Assembly: GCA_018269005.1 (NCBI GenBank)
Contig: JAFDVK010000012.1
Location: 434,001-498,000 of the forward strand
DNA from: Acidobacteriota bacterium
Lineage (GTDB): Bacteria; Acidobacteriota; Blastocatellia; Pyrinomonadales; Pyrinomonadaceae
Direction of reading: 5' to 3'
Length of the DNA: 64,000 bases
Shown here: positions 19,445-28,074 of the stretch, piece by piece
How the letters are laid out: each line of letters starts with the position of its first letter
How positions within the stretch are numbered: position 1 is the stretch's first letter
Translations under genes and position numbers: made by a program
Notes under the pieces: generated by a model
What the model saw: only the letters and a program-made list of their open reading frames with translations
Told to the model about the DNA's origin: nothing
Database searches by the model: none

Positions 19445-22315
19445 ATGAGAACTGCATCAAAAACCGGCCTCGCTGCTCTACTTCTCGCCCTTTCGGCTGT
19501 CGTGGTCTGGCAGGCCGATGCGCGTCGTGCCAAGGCCGGAAATGAACGTCTTTCTCTCTCAGGACCGATCGTCGGGACAGCCGTCGCGAATGCCGTTTCG
19601 GGCCCGCTCAAGGACCTCAGAATCCAACGGATGCCGCATCCGCTAAAACCTGGGATCCGCGAGGCGGGAGACCCTTCACCGAAACAGCCTGCCGCTCAAA
19701 GATCGACGACGAGTCGGCCCGCGGCCGTAATCGATACGCCGATGCCCTCGCCGCTTCTTTCCTTTGACGGCCTTTCGAACTACGACAACCTCAACGCCTA
19801 CGGACTATTTTTCCTGCCGCCGGATATGAATGGCGATGTAGGACCGCGGCACTACGTGCAGGCGGTCAATTCGCTGCTGCGCGTTTTCGACAAGGCAGGC
19901 ACGCCGCTGACGCCGCCTTTCAAGATCAGCGATCTTTTTGCTTCCTTGAATACGCCGTGTTCGCTAAGGAACGACGGGCTCGCGATCGTGCAGTACGATC
20001 AGCTTGCCGACCGCTGGCTGATCTCGCAATACTGCAACAATTTCCCTCCATTCCGCCAACTCATCGCACTCTCCAAGACCGGCGATCCGACCGGTGAATA
20101 CTATCTTTGGGAGTTCGTGATGCCGAACAACCGGCTCAACGACTTTTCTAAATTCGGTGTCTGGCCGGACGGCTATTATATGTCGGATGAGGAGTTTACG
20201 GGCAGCGACTATAACGGTGCCGGCATTTTCGCGTTCGACCGCGCAAAGATGCTGCGAGGTGAACCGAACGTTCGCTATATCTACTTCAACACGGTTTCGG
20301 ATTCGCCGGAACGCCGTCGGAATATGATCCCGTCGGACCTCGACGGCTTGACGCCGCCGCCCGCCGGAACGCCGAACGTGTTTGTGAGCTACACGGCGGA
20401 CGAATACGGCGACGCGGCCGATGCGATTCGGCTTTTCGATTTTCACGCAAGCTTCGGCAGCCCGTCGCAGTCAACCTTCACCGAGCGGCCGGAAAGCCCG
20501 CTTGCGGTCGCGCCGTTCGACCCGACAAGCCCGCAATTCCGAGCCGATATTCGACAGCCTGCACCGGGCGACTTTCTCGATTCGAACAGCGACCGAGTGA
20601 ACTATCGAGCGGCGTATCGAAACCTAGGCGACCGCCAATCGATCGTGGTGAACCAAACGGTGCGGACTTCCTCGTCCGGTGAATATCGGGCAGGTGTTCG
20701 GGTGCATGAATTGTCAAAGAGCGGAACGGCGTTCACCGTTCGCGATAGCTCGACGATCGGCGATGCGGCAAGCTCGCGTTGGATCGGCGGGGTTGCACAA
20801 GATGGTCAGGGAAATCTGGCGGTCTCATACAACTATGTCCGCGACGACAAGCAGCCTTCGATCTTATATACGGGCAGGCTTGCGAGCGAGCCTGTAGGTG
20901 CATTTCGCACCGAAGCTACGCTTGTCGAAGGCACCGGAGTACAGCGTGCTTTCGGCTATCGCTGGGGCGACTATAACTCGATAAACATTGACCCGAACGA
21001 TGACTGCACGTTTTGGACGACCGGCGAATATTACTCGCTTGCGAGCCAGGAATTTTCAGAGTTCACGTGGCTGACGCGGATCGGGACCTTCCGTTTTCCG
21101 GAGTGCACAACGCCGCCGCGGGGAAACATCAACGGCGTCGTTACAAATGCGGTAACGGGCCAGCCGATAAAAGGTGCGATCGTCTCCTCGGGCGTCTATT
21201 CCCGCGGGACGAACGCGGCGGGTCAATACAGCGATCTTATTCTCCCGCCCGGCTCCTTGACGCTGTCGGCGAGTGCCGCAGGCTATTCGGATGCGATGTT
21301 GGCCGTGACGATCGGCAATGGAGAGAACCGCATCGTTAACTTCGCGTTGGAACCGATCCCGATCGTTGACGCGTCCGCTTTTTCGATCGATGCGGAGAGC
21401 TGCGGGACGAATTCAGTTCCCGATCCGGGCGAGAACCTGACCGTGTCTTTATCCTTGCGAAATACAGGCACCATCGCTACTGGCGATGTTACGGCCACCC
21501 TACAGAACTCAGGCGGCGTAACGAATGCCGGCGGTCCTATTTCGTATGGTGTGTTGACGCCGGGTCAGCCCGCGGTAACTCGGCAATTCACGTTCACCGT
21601 TGATCCGAACCGGCCATGCGGCGGTCTGCTTTCTCTTAATTTTCAAATAACAGATTCGACCGGCACGTTCACCGCGAGCCTCGGCAACATCCTTCGCGTC
21701 GGAACGCCTCGCATCATCTTCGACGAGAATTTTGATCGGACTTCGCTCGCGGGGCTTCCGCAAAGATGGAGCCGCGAATCGGTCGATCTTGGCGGAAGAA
21801 GTTCGATCACGCTTTCCAAGCAATGGTCCGGCAGAAAGAGTGTTTACCTGCCGGATTCGAGCGGGCGGGGCATGACAACTCTTAGTTCGCCGACGTTCTT
21901 TGTGACGGGCTCGAACGCACGGCTGGCTTATCGTCATTACTACAACACCGAGACCACCTTTTTACGCAATCGTCTCTATGACGGCACGGTGCTTGAGATC
22001 AAGATCGGCGACGGCTCGTGGGCGGACTTTCTCGCCGCGGGCGGTTCGTTTCAGAGCGGCGGTTATGACGGGTTGATCGACTCGTGCTGTCAAAATCCGC
22101 TTGCCGGCCGGCTTGGCTGGTCGGGCCGGAGCGGCATCAACGAACAGCCTGAATGGATAACCGTCAACGCTACGCTTCCCGCATCCGCTGCGGGGAACCG
22201 AGTGCAGCTCCGTTGGCAGCTTGGCACGGATATTGGGAACTCGCGGGTTGTCGAGGGCGACTTTATGGACGACCTAAGTGTAAGCGACGGCTACACTTGC
22301 GGCTGCGGACATTAA
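19445..22315 (+). CDS. Large exported protein with a carboxypeptidase-regulatory-like domain
   Basis: A 956-residue secreted protein. Residues 1-30 form a signal peptide and 30-110 a Pro/Ser/Thr-rich spacer. Residues about 110-560 form a beta-rich domain (DMNGDVGPRHYVQAVNS, WLISQYCNNFPPFRQL) of unknown function, common in exoproteins. A carboxypeptidase-regulatory beta-sandwich at about 560-635 starts NINGVVTNAVTGQPIKGA. Then comes a CARDB/DUF11-like repeat (about 640-755) and a C-terminal jelly-roll-like domain ending in a Cys pair (CGCG). It probably works on the cell surface. It is in one operon with the SurA-N-like gene. Its stop overlaps the convergent malQ stop. Confidence 0.8.
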   Translation: MRTASKTGLAALLLALSAVVVWQADARRAKAGNERLSLSGPIVGTAVANAVSGPLKDLRIQRMPHPLKPGIREAGDPSPKQPAAQRSTTSRPAAVIDTPMPSPLLSFDGLSNYDNLNAYGLFFLPPDMNGDVGPRHYVQAVNSLLRVFDKAGTPLTPPFKISDLFASLNTPCSLRNDGLAIVQYDQLADRWLISQYCNNFPPFRQLIALSKTGDPTGEYYLWEFVMPNNRLNDFSKFGVWPDGYYMSDEEFTGSDYNGAGIFAFDRAKMLRGEPNVRYIYFNTVSDSPERRRNMIPSDLDGLTPPPAGTPNVFVSYTADEYGDAADAIRLFDFHASFGSPSQSTFTERPESPLAVAPFDPTSPQFRADIRQPAPGDFLDSNSDRVNYRAAYRNLGDRQSIVVNQTVRTSSSGEYRAGVRVHELSKSGTAFTVRDSSTIGDAASSRWIGGVAQDGQGNLAVSYNYVRDDKQPSILYTGRLASEPVGAFRTEATLVEGTGVQRAFGYRWGDYNSINIDPNDDCTFWTTGEYYSLASQEFSEFTWLTRIGTFRFPECTTPPRGNINGVVTNAVTGQPIKGAIVSSGVYSRGTNAAGQYSDLILPPGSLTLSASAAGYSDAMLAVTIGNGENRIVNFALEPIPIVDASAFSIDAESCGTNSVPDPGENLTVSLSLRNTGTIATGDVTATLQNSGGVTNAGGPISYGVLTPGQPAVTRQFTFTVDPNRPCGGLLSLNFQITDSTGTFTASLGNILRVGTPRIIFDENFDRTSLAGLPQRWSRESVDLGGRSSITLSKQWSGRKSVYLPDSSGRGMTTLSSPTFFVTGSNARLAYRHYYNTETTFLRNRLYDGTVLEIKIGDGSWADFLAAGGSFQSGGYDGLIDSCCQNPLAGRLGWSGRSGINEQPEWITVNATLPASAAGNRVQLRWQLGTDIGNSRVVEGDFMDDLSVSDGYTCGCGH

Positions 22316-23820
22316 CCCGCACGTCCGTAGATATTCGTCATCTCGGCGAGCTGTTCGACGCATTTTTCGGAGAATGCTCCCGCTTTCATTCGCCACGTCC
22401 AGTTCGCACCGACCGTTGCGGGCAGATTCATCCGTGCTTCGTTCCCCAAACCGAGCACGTCCTGCATCGGCGCTATCGCCGTGCCAGCGACTGATGACCA
22501 GACGCCGCGGATCATATCCCAGTTGATTCCGCGAGGCCGTGCATTCAGATACTTGAGTGCAAGTGACGCTTGATCCGCCGTCGTTTTGCGCTTTCGCGTT
22601 GCGTCGAACCAGCCGACAGCCGTGTCGTTATCATGTGTGCCGGTATATGCGACGCAATGGCGTATGTACGAGTGCGGGAGGTGGTCGTCATTCGGATTCC
22701 CGCCAAAGCCGAACTGCAGGACACGCATACCCGGAATTTCGTATTTGTCGCGAAGAGCGGTCACTTCCGGAGTAATGAAACCGAGGTCTTCGGCGATCAT
22801 CGGAATGTGGCCGAGACTTTTCTCGACCGCGGCGAAAAGCTCGTCGCCCGCCGCCTTTACCCACGCGCCTTTTTCGGCGGTCTTATTCTCGCCGGGAACT
22901 TCCCAGCAGGCTTCGAACCCGCGAAAATGATCGATCCGAACGATATCGACCGCTTCGAGCGTCCACGCGATCCTTGCGATCCACCAACTGAATCCGTCCT
23001 TGACCATCGCATCCCAGTCATAGATCGGGTTGCCCCAAAGCTGACCTGTAACGGAGAAAAAATCCGGCGGTACACCCGAAACGACCTTCGGCGAACCGTC
23101 CTCGTTCAATTTGAACTCGCGTTGGTTGCACCAAACGTCGCTGGAATCCAGCGCGACGAAGATCGGGATGTCGCCAATGAACTTTATGTTCTTCCCGGCG
23201 GCATACGCCTTTAGCTCGCTCCACTGGCGAAAGAAGATGAACTGGTAGAACTTTTGGGCAAAGATCTCGTTCTTCAATATCCCGCTTGCGGCGTTCAACG
23301 CATTTTGACGTCGAAGACGGAGGTCTTCGGGCCATTCGTACCAGGCCTTGTCGCCGTGAGCTGTTCGAGATGCACGATAGAGGGCGTAATCGTCGAGCCA
23401 GAAGGCGTTCTCGCGGCAGAACGTGTCGAAGTTTGCACGAAGCCCCTCAAAGGCCTCAGACGTGAATCTCGAAGCCGCATCGGCCAGCACAACGGCCTTC
23501 CATTCTGCGACCGCGCCGTAATCGACCTTCTCACGATCGAACGCCGGCACGCCGTTCAGAACGTCGTCCGATATCAGGCCGTCGTCGCGAAGTTTCTCCG
23601 GCGAGATCAGCAGCGTGTTGCCCGCGAACGCCGAATAACATTGATACGGCGAGTCGCCCCAGCCGGTCGGCCCGAGCGGCAAGATCTGCCAATATCTCTG
23701 GCCCGCGGCGGCCAAGGCATCGACGAATCGATACGCTTCGCTTCCAAGATCACCGATCCCGAAAGGGCCGGCAAGCGACGTCGGATGAAGGAGTATCCCC
23801 GATGCACGGCCAAAGTCCAT
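22312..23820 (-). CDS. malQ: 4-alpha-glucanotransferase (amylomaltase, GH77)
   Basis: A 502-residue enzyme of normal bacterial length. It has the GH77 opening ASGILLHPTSLAGPFGIGDLG and the substrate-binding SPYQCYSAFAGN segment. The nucleophile Asp is in VRIDHFRGF, the acid/base Glu in IAEDLG and the transition-state stabiliser in THDND. It transfers alpha-1,4-glucan segments between maltodextrins in the cytoplasm, in glycogen or maltodextrin turnover. No other glycogen gene is nearby. It ends tail-to-tail with the exoprotein gene, with 4 bp shared. Confidence 0.96.
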   Translation of the reverse strand: MDFGRASGILLHPTSLAGPFGIGDLGSEAYRFVDALAAAGQRYWQILPLGPTGWGDSPYQCYSAFAGNTLLISPEKLRDDGLISDDVLNGVPAFDREKVDYGAVAEWKAVVLADAASRFTSEAFEGLRANFDTFCRENAFWLDDYALYRASRTAHGDKAWYEWPEDLRLRRQNALNAASGILKNEIFAQKFYQFIFFRQWSELKAYAAGKNIKFIGDIPIFVALDSSDVWCNQREFKLNEDGSPKVVSGVPPDFFSVTGQLWGNPIYDWDAMVKDGFSWWIARIAWTLEAVDIVRIDHFRGFEACWEVPGENKTAEKGAWVKAAGDELFAAVEKSLGHIPMIAEDLGFITPEVTALRDKYEIPGMRVLQFGFGGNPNDDHLPHSYIRHCVAYTGTHDNDTAVGWFDATRKRKTTADQASLALKYLNARPRGINWDMIRGVWSSVAGTAIAPMQDVLGLGNEARMNLPATVGANWTWRMKAGAFSEKCVEQLAEMTNIYGRAG

Positions 23821-23848
23821 ATTGATTAAACCTTATCAGACCCAAATG

Positions 23849-23878
23849 CGTTGCAGAAGCCCGCACGTCAGTAAGGGC
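23849..23878 (+). repeat. GTTGCAGAAGCCCGCACG repeat, copy 1
   Basis: A 30-bp unit also found at 23957 (same strand) and, on the opposite strand, at 25963 and 26013. All copies share the core TGCAGAAGCCCGCACG followed by an AGTA-type word. Confidence 0.7.
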
Positions 23879-23926
23879 GTCCAGTGTCAGCCAGATCCGA
23901 GCCCGCGTCGCGGCCGGTCAACGGAA

Positions 23927-23953
23927 GTCAGAACCGTCTGCGTCAGCGGGCGG
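23927..23953 (+). repeat. Variant REP hairpin
   Basis: GTCAGAACCGTCTGCGTCAG followed by CGGGCGG, matching the 30-bp REP next to the RAYT gene (38207) with a few substitutions. It is a remote, diverged member of the same family. Confidence 0.55.
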
Positions 23954-23956
23954 CCA

Positions 23957-23987
23957 GCATTGCAGAAGCCCGCACGTCAGTATGGGC
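23957..23987 (+). repeat. GCAGAAGCCCGCACG repeat, copy 2
   Basis: Second copy of the unit at 23849, directly after the variant REP, ending TCAGTATGGGC. Confidence 0.7.
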
Positions 23988-24092
23988 ATAACATTCAACG
24001 CAGATTCCCGCCGAATTGCCACGGCATTTATGTCGTGGATCAGGGCAGAAGACCAAAGTCTCGGAGGCGGCTCGGCCGCCGACAATGGCCCC

Positions 24093-24138
24093 TATTTGTC
24101 CCAGCCAGACGCTCGTGGGACAGCTCTTGGGACAAATA
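24093..24138. repeat. TATTTGTCCCA inverted repeat
   Basis: Perfect 11-bp arms at 24093-24103 and 24128-24138 (TGGGACAAATA). A further GGGAC lies in the loop and another TTTGTCCCAG at 24168. It could form an RNA or DNA hairpin; no gene is adjacent. Confidence 0.55.
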
Positions 24139-24570
24139 AGTAACGTGTTATCAATAGCTTACGCGATTTGTCCCAGAATTTCGCAAAAAAATATCAAACC
24201 GCATTTTCCATTCTCAATTCTCCGTTCAGGATCGCGGCCTTTGCGTTTTCAAACAAGATCGTAAACGCAAAGAACGCAAAGGCGACGCGAAGTTCGCAAA
24301 GGGAAGAAAGCCGCTGCAAATGCACGAATCATATTCCAAAACTTGAAATACGGCCCTGATTGAGCGAGGTCTGAAATCTCAAATCTCACATTTCAAATTT
24401 CGAATCTTAGATCTAGAAATGTCTTACCTCTGCATCTCTGCGGCCTTTGCGGGGTTTTGCTTCGCGGCCTTTGCGTTTTCTCTTTTGTCGAGCCGCGAAG
24501 GACGCAATTCAGAGCGACGGCGAGAGTAGAAGCCGAAAGAGAACCACCCCGTCAGCCGAGGCGGCTGCCA

Positions 24571-24591
24571 CCCCTCCTTCGTAAGGAGGGG
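24571..24591. repeat. CCCCTCCTT-CGT-AAGGAGGGG hairpin
   Basis: A perfect 9-bp stem with a 3-base loop, followed by GAGCTTTAGCCCC. There is no T-run after it, and no gene ends just before it, so a terminator role is not supported. Confidence 0.55.
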
Positions 24592-24693
24592 AGCTTTAGC
24601 CCCGCCATTCACCATTCGCCATTCACATTTTTTCAAAGACCAACGGCCGGCTCGACCGTGTTGTCATCATAGCGAAACGGCGCGCCTGTTTGA

Positions 24694-24800
24694 AGCACAA
24701 ACCGCACAGAATGTATCAAACCGCACAAAACGACACATTCCGCACAAAACGTATCAAAGTGCACGAAATGCACGATTTGCACGATTTGCACAGAAGCGCA
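24694..24800. repeat. GCACAAA/GCACGAAA word array
   Basis: A stretch of loosely repeated 9-12 base words (GCACAAACC, GTATCAAA, GCACGAAAT, GCACGATTT). A near-copy of its end (AAAGTGCACGAAATGCAC) is found at 47375 in another intergenic gap. Confidence 0.6.
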
Positions 24801-24842
24801 ATTATCGCAGAATTCTAGGCTGTGGATATGATCTGAGGAGTT

Positions 24843-24918
24843 TGGTGGAGACGAGGGGGATCGAACCCCTGACCTCATGAATGCCATTCATGCGCTCTCC
24901 CAGCTGAGCTACGTCCCC
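24843..24918 (-). tRNA. tRNA-Ala (anticodon GGC), CCA encoded
   Basis: The cloverleaf is complete on the minus strand. The acceptor arms GGGGACG and CGTCTCC pair with a G3:U70 wobble, the identity element of tRNA-Ala. The D arm contains AGCTCAGCTGGGAGAGC. The anticodon stem CATGA/TCATG encloses the loop ATGGCAT (anticodon GGC). The T arm contains GGTTCGATCC. The 3' CCA is encoded at 24845-24843. Confidence 0.97.
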
Positions 24919-24923
24919 AAAAA

Positions 24924-25020
24924 TTGGAATTTCAAATCTCAGATCTCAAATTTGAGAACCGCTGATATTTGACACCTTCGATCGCGCATTTCAAATTTCG
25001 AATGTGAGATTTGAAAGCAA
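24924..25020. repeat. AT-rich inverted words (TTTCAAATCTCAGATCTC...)
   Basis: A tract of AAATTTGAGATTTGAAAT-type words in both orientations next to the tRNA gene. The same wording occurs at 24370-24420. It has no coding potential and can fold into imperfect hairpins. Confidence 0.55.
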
Positions 25021-25069
25021 CTAATGACTTTAGCGAAAAGCCGTGGGCTGGTCAAGAAACCCAAGTGCC

Positions 25070-25843
25070 CTAACGGCCTTTGAACTCGGGCTTGCGTTTC
25101 TCCAAAAACGCGGAGACGCCCTCTTTTTTGTCCTCGGTCGAGAAAACGAGTGCGAAAAGATCGACCTCGCGGCGAAGGCCTTCATCGAGGTTCGAGCGCG
25201 AGGCAAATTTCACAGCCTCTTTACAGAGCTGCAGAGCGATCGGTGCCTTTTCGCCGATCTTGTCGGCGAGCTTCATCGTTTCGGCCTCAAGCTCTGAGGA
25301 TGGAAAGACGTGATTTACCAGCCCGTATTTTTCGGCAGTCGCGGCGTCTATCATATCGCCCGTCAAGATCAGCTCCATCGAACGGCCTTCACCGACGAGG
25401 TTCGTGAGCCGTTGGGTTCCGCCGCCGCCGGGAATGATTCCCAGATTGATCTCGGGCTGCGAAAAGCGCGACTTGTCGCTCGCCATGCGGATGTCGCACG
25501 CCATCGCGAGTTCGTTCCCGCCGCCGAGGCAAAAGCCGTCGATCATCGCGATCACAGGTTTTGGGAATTGATCCAAAGAATTAAAGAAGCTGCGTTCATG
25601 GAACGCATCACGCTGTGTGACCGGCGTATGGCCTTCGAATTCCGAGATGTCGGCGCCGGCGATGAACGCCTTTTCGCCCGAGCCTGTTATCACAAGCACG
25701 CGGATCTCGCTGTCCGCCCGTAATTCATCAAGAGCGGCGATGCCTTCTCGGTGAACGGCGGAATTCAGAGCATTCAATTTATCAGGGCGGTTGATTGTAA
25801 GTATCGCGACGCGGCCGCGACGTTCGATGGTGATGGTATCCAT
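25070..25843 (-). CDS. Enoyl-CoA hydratase/isomerase (crotonase)
   Basis: A 257-residue crotonase of standard length. ADISEF with the preceding AFIAG forms the first oxyanion/CoA site, GFCLGGGNELAMACD the second with a catalytic Glu, and PEINLGIIPGGGGTQRL carries the second Glu. These match hydratases of fatty-acid beta-oxidation, which add water to 2-enoyl-CoA; related 3-hydroxybutyryl-CoA dehydratases share the motifs. The gene stands alone between the tRNA gene and a repeat-rich gap, so the pathway cannot be read from context. Confidence 0.93.
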   Translation of the reverse strand: MDTITIERRGRVAILTINRPDKLNALNSAVHREGIAALDELRADSEIRVLVITGSGEKAFIAGADISEFEGHTPVTQRDAFHERSFFNSLDQFPKPVIAMIDGFCLGGGNELAMACDIRMASDKSRFSQPEINLGIIPGGGGTQRLTNLVGEGRSMELILTGDMIDAATAEKYGLVNHVFPSSELEAETMKLADKIGEKAPIALQLCKEAVKFASRSNLDEGLRREVDLFALVFSTEDKKEGVSAFLEKRKPEFKGR

Positions 25844-25855
25844 GGTTAAACTTTT

Positions 25856-26097
25856 AGAGTTACAGAGTTACAGAGTTGCAGAGTTGCAGAGTTCGCATGC
25901 GTTAAAGCTTGAAACGATTCTAGTTTTCCGTTCTCAATTCTCAGTTCTCAGTTCCAGCCGGTGCCCTTACTACGTGCGGGCTTCTGCAACGCTGAGTGCA
26001 ATTCCAAAGCGTGGCCTTACTGCGTGCGGGCTTCTGCAACGCTGAAGACTCTGTAACTCCGCAACTCCGTAACTCCGTAACTCCGTAACTCTGCAAC
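25856..26097. repeat. 8-bp tandem arrays in inverted orientation, enclosing paired 30-bp repeats
   Basis: The left arm (25856-25893) is AGAGTTAC x2 then AGAGTTGC x2 and a partial unit. The right arm (26047-26097) is six copies of the same 8-mer on the other strand with A/G changes. Between them lie TCTCAATTCTCAGTTCTCAG wording and two tandem copies (25963-25992 and 26013-26042) of the GCAGAAGCCCGCACG repeat in reverse. The arms can pair into a long hairpin filling the gap between the hydratase and PilZ genes. Confidence 0.75.
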
Positions 26098-26099
26098 TT

Positions 26100-26477
26100 T
26101 TATTCGCTGTAGCCTTCGACGACGTTGTCGTCTGCGATCCAGGCGACGAAGAGCCGGAGCCAGCTTTCCTTCGGTTCGACAATGGAGACGCCGACGCGCA
26201 AGGCGCCGTAATTTGCGGGTAAGATGCGAACGGCCTCGGCCTTCACCTCGACGGGAACGCCGTCCGGACGATGTGAACGAATGTAGAGGCTTTCGCCCTG
26301 CTCGATCTTTTGGTTGAGTTGAAAGAGAGCACCGAGAGTCGAAATATCGTCCGTCTCCGTCGGTTCGCTCCAAGCGGCACCATCCTCGCTTCGTCCCGAA
26401 ACGACAATAGGCAGACGAAGAGCCATCCGCAGAGCGAATCTCTTCTCTTCAAATTTCGATTGCATTGAAAGTGGCAT
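26100..26477 (-). CDS. PilZ-domain protein
   Basis: A 125-residue protein from ATG 26477 (a frame open to 26624 adds an N-terminus without PilZ features; ATG 26465 is also possible). The c-di-GMP-binding motifs of PilZ are present: RxxxR as RFALR, and D-x-S-x-x-G as DDISTLGA. The middle part (LNQKIEQGESLYIRSH, VKAEAVRILP) is the PilZ beta-barrel. It probably binds c-di-GMP and regulates an envelope or motility process, but no partner is encoded nearby. It is divergent from trxB. Confidence 0.85.
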   Translation of the reverse strand: MPLSMQSKFEEKRFALRMALRLPIVVSGRSEDGAAWSEPTETDDISTLGALFQLNQKIEQGESLYIRSHRPDGVPVEVKAEAVRILPANYGALRVGVSIVEPKESWLRLFVAWIADDNVVEGYSE

Positions 26478-26655
26478 TTTGCCGAGGCCGCAAGTACTGC
26501 CTAGTTTAACATTTATACGGTTGCCGAGGTCAAAGGAACTGCCGCCATGAGCGTCAGGCAACACGCTGTGCGAAAGGATCCTAAAACGCTTCCTTCGCGT
26601 AAAAATACTCTGATCGTTGAGCAAGAACCGAGCGCGAATCGATTCGCAATAGACG

Positions 26656-26679
26656 AACTATCTTAACGATAGTTATACT
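26656..26679 (+). promoter_or_regulatory. Palindrome overlapping a -10-like box before trxB
   Basis: AACTATC-TTAAC-GATAGTT (26656-26674) runs directly into TATACT (26674-26679), a good -10 hexamer 65 bp before the trxB start. No clear -35 box is seen. A palindrome touching the -10 is a usual place for a repressor site. Confidence 0.4.
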
Positions 26680-26744
26680 ATATGAAAAACGAATTGCCAA
26701 CGCTTTTTCGGCACAGCCGCCGTGACGCAGCAGGCAGATATTGA

Positions 26745-27746
26745 ATGAAACAAAGCAAACACAAGGTCGTAATTTTGGGTTCCGGGCCGGCCGGGTTGAC
26801 CGCTGCGATATACGCTTCGCGGGCGCAGCTTGAGCCGATCGTGATCGAAGGGCCACAGCCCGGCGGACAATTGACGATCACGACCGACGTTGAAAATTAT
26901 CCCGGATTTCGGTCGGGGATAATGGGCCCGATCTTGATGGATGAGTTCCGCGAACAGGCCCTTCGTTTCGGAACGCAGATCGTAAACGTGTGGATCGACA
27001 AGGTCGATCTTTCGTCGCGGCCATTCAAGCTCTACGGCAAGGAAAGTGTTGATTCCACAGAGGTTACGAGCGTGATCGAGGCCGATAGCTTGATCATTGC
27101 GACAGGTGCTTCGGCAAAATGGCTTGGCATTCCGGGCGAAGAACCGACGCCTCTTGGGCTTGGCGGCAACGGTGTTTCAGCGTGTGCGACGTGTGACGGC
27201 TTCTTTTTCCGCGAACGGCCGATCGTCGTTGTCGGCGGCGGCGACACCGCAATGGAAGAAGCTCTTTTCCTGACAAAATTCGCGTCGTCGGTAACAATAG
27301 TGCATCGCAGGGATGAATTTCGCGCGTCGAAGATAATGCAGGAGCGCGTGCTTGCCCACGAGAAGATCGATGTGCTTTGGAACACCGAGATAAAAGAGAT
27401 AAAGGGTACGACCGCCGACGGTGTTTCGAGCATCGAGATATATAATTCGGAGACAAAGGAGACGAGCGATCTTCCGACGCAGGGCGTTTTTGTCGCGATA
27501 GGGCACAAGCCGAACACGGATCTTTTCAAGGGTATTCTCGACATGGATGACGTCGGCTACCTAAAGACCGAGGGCCGGACGATGAAGACGAACATTCCCG
27601 GTGTCTTTGCCTGCGGCGATGCGCAGGATGCGTATTATCGCCAGGCGATCTCGGCCGCGGGAACCGGCTGCATGGCCGCCATCGATGCTGAAAGATTCCT
27701 CGCTGAACACGGCGAGGCGGTCGAGAACACCGAGACGAACTATTAA
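26745..27746 (+). CDS. trxB: Thioredoxin reductase
   Basis: A 333-residue low-molecular-weight thioredoxin reductase. The FAD loop is GSGPAGLTAAIYASRA at the N-terminus, the redox-active CATC is in ACATCDGFFF, the NADPH loop is VGGGDTAMEEA with HRRDEFRA, and the C-terminal FAD site is GVFACGDAQD. It reduces thioredoxin with NADPH in the cytoplasm. The stop is 7 bp before an FmdB-type zinc-ribbon gene, giving a probable trxB-fmdB-VWFA operon. Length and motifs are typical. Confidence 0.96.
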   Translation: MKQSKHKVVILGSGPAGLTAAIYASRAQLEPIVIEGPQPGGQLTITTDVENYPGFRSGIMGPILMDEFREQALRFGTQIVNVWIDKVDLSSRPFKLYGKESVDSTEVTSVIEADSLIIATGASAKWLGIPGEEPTPLGLGGNGVSACATCDGFFFRERPIVVVGGGDTAMEEALFLTKFASSVTIVHRRDEFRASKIMQERVLAHEKIDVLWNTEIKEIKGTTADGVSSIEIYNSETKETSDLPTQGVFVAIGHKPNTDLFKGILDMDDVGYLKTEGRTMKTNIPGVFACGDAQDAYYRQAISAAGTGCMAAIDAERFLAEHGEAVENTETNY

Positions 27747-27753
27747 GGGTTGT

Positions 27754-28074
27754 ATGCCGATCTACGAATACAAATGCAAACAATGCGGAAAGGTCTATGA
27801 GAAGCGTCAGAATGTTTCCGACGCTCCGCTGACCACCTGCGAAAAATGTCACGGTGAGCTCGAAAAGCAATGGTCGCTCTCCGGTTTTCAGTTCAAAGGC
27901 GGCGGCTGGTACGTAACGGATTACGCCGGTGGCTCGAAAAAGGCGGAGAAGTCGGAAAAAAGTGCGTCGAGCGAATCAACCTCTTCGGGCGATGCTGCAT
28001 CAAAACCAACATCCGACAGCGGTTCGACCTCTGCCCCGGCAAAGGAAGCGACGCCGGCCAAGACCAAGGAATGA
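27754..28074 (+). CDS. FmdB-type zinc-ribbon protein
   Basis: A 106-residue protein starting MPIYEYKCKQCGKVYE, the signature of the FmdB regulatory zinc ribbon. Cys pairs CKQC and CEKC bind zinc, and residues 45-62 (WSLSGFQFKGGGWYVTDY) complete the family domain. The last 45 residues are a low-complexity Ser/Lys/Ala tail. The frame extends upstream inside trxB, but the family start fits 27754. The role of the family is unclear (once linked to amidase regulation). The stop overlaps the next start (ATGA). Confidence 0.88.
   Translation: MPIYEYKCKQCGKVYEKRQNVSDAPLTTCEKCHGELEKQWSLSGFQFKGGGWYVTDYAGGSKKAEKSEKSASSESTSSGDAASKPTSDSGSTSAPAKEATPAKTKE

Larger units (their letters stand above)
23821..24842. 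other. Gene-poor region rich in short repeats
   Basis: About 1 kb between malQ and tRNA-Ala with no convincing gene; the short frames found are low-complexity. It holds two copies of a GCAGAAGCCCGCACG repeat, a variant of the REP hairpin found around the transposase gene at 38.2 kb, a TTTGTCCCA inverted repeat, AACGCAAAG-type words in both orientations (24255-24300 and 24460-24480), a CCCCTCCTT hairpin and a GCACAAA/GCACGAAA word array. Confidence 0.7.

Noticed and set aside
24571-24591. Rho-independent terminator
   Set aside because: Strong stem but no T-run on either strand and no gene ending directly before it.
25856-26042. CRISPR-like array
   Set aside because: Repeats are 8-mers or unevenly spaced 30-mers in opposite orientations, with no uniform unique spacers and no cas genes.
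26682-26744. A 20-codon upstream ORF (starting MKNELPTLF) whose stop touches the trxB start
   Set aside because: The only good -10 box (26674-26679) would start transcription after its ATG, so it would not be translated in full; no ribosome site is visible.
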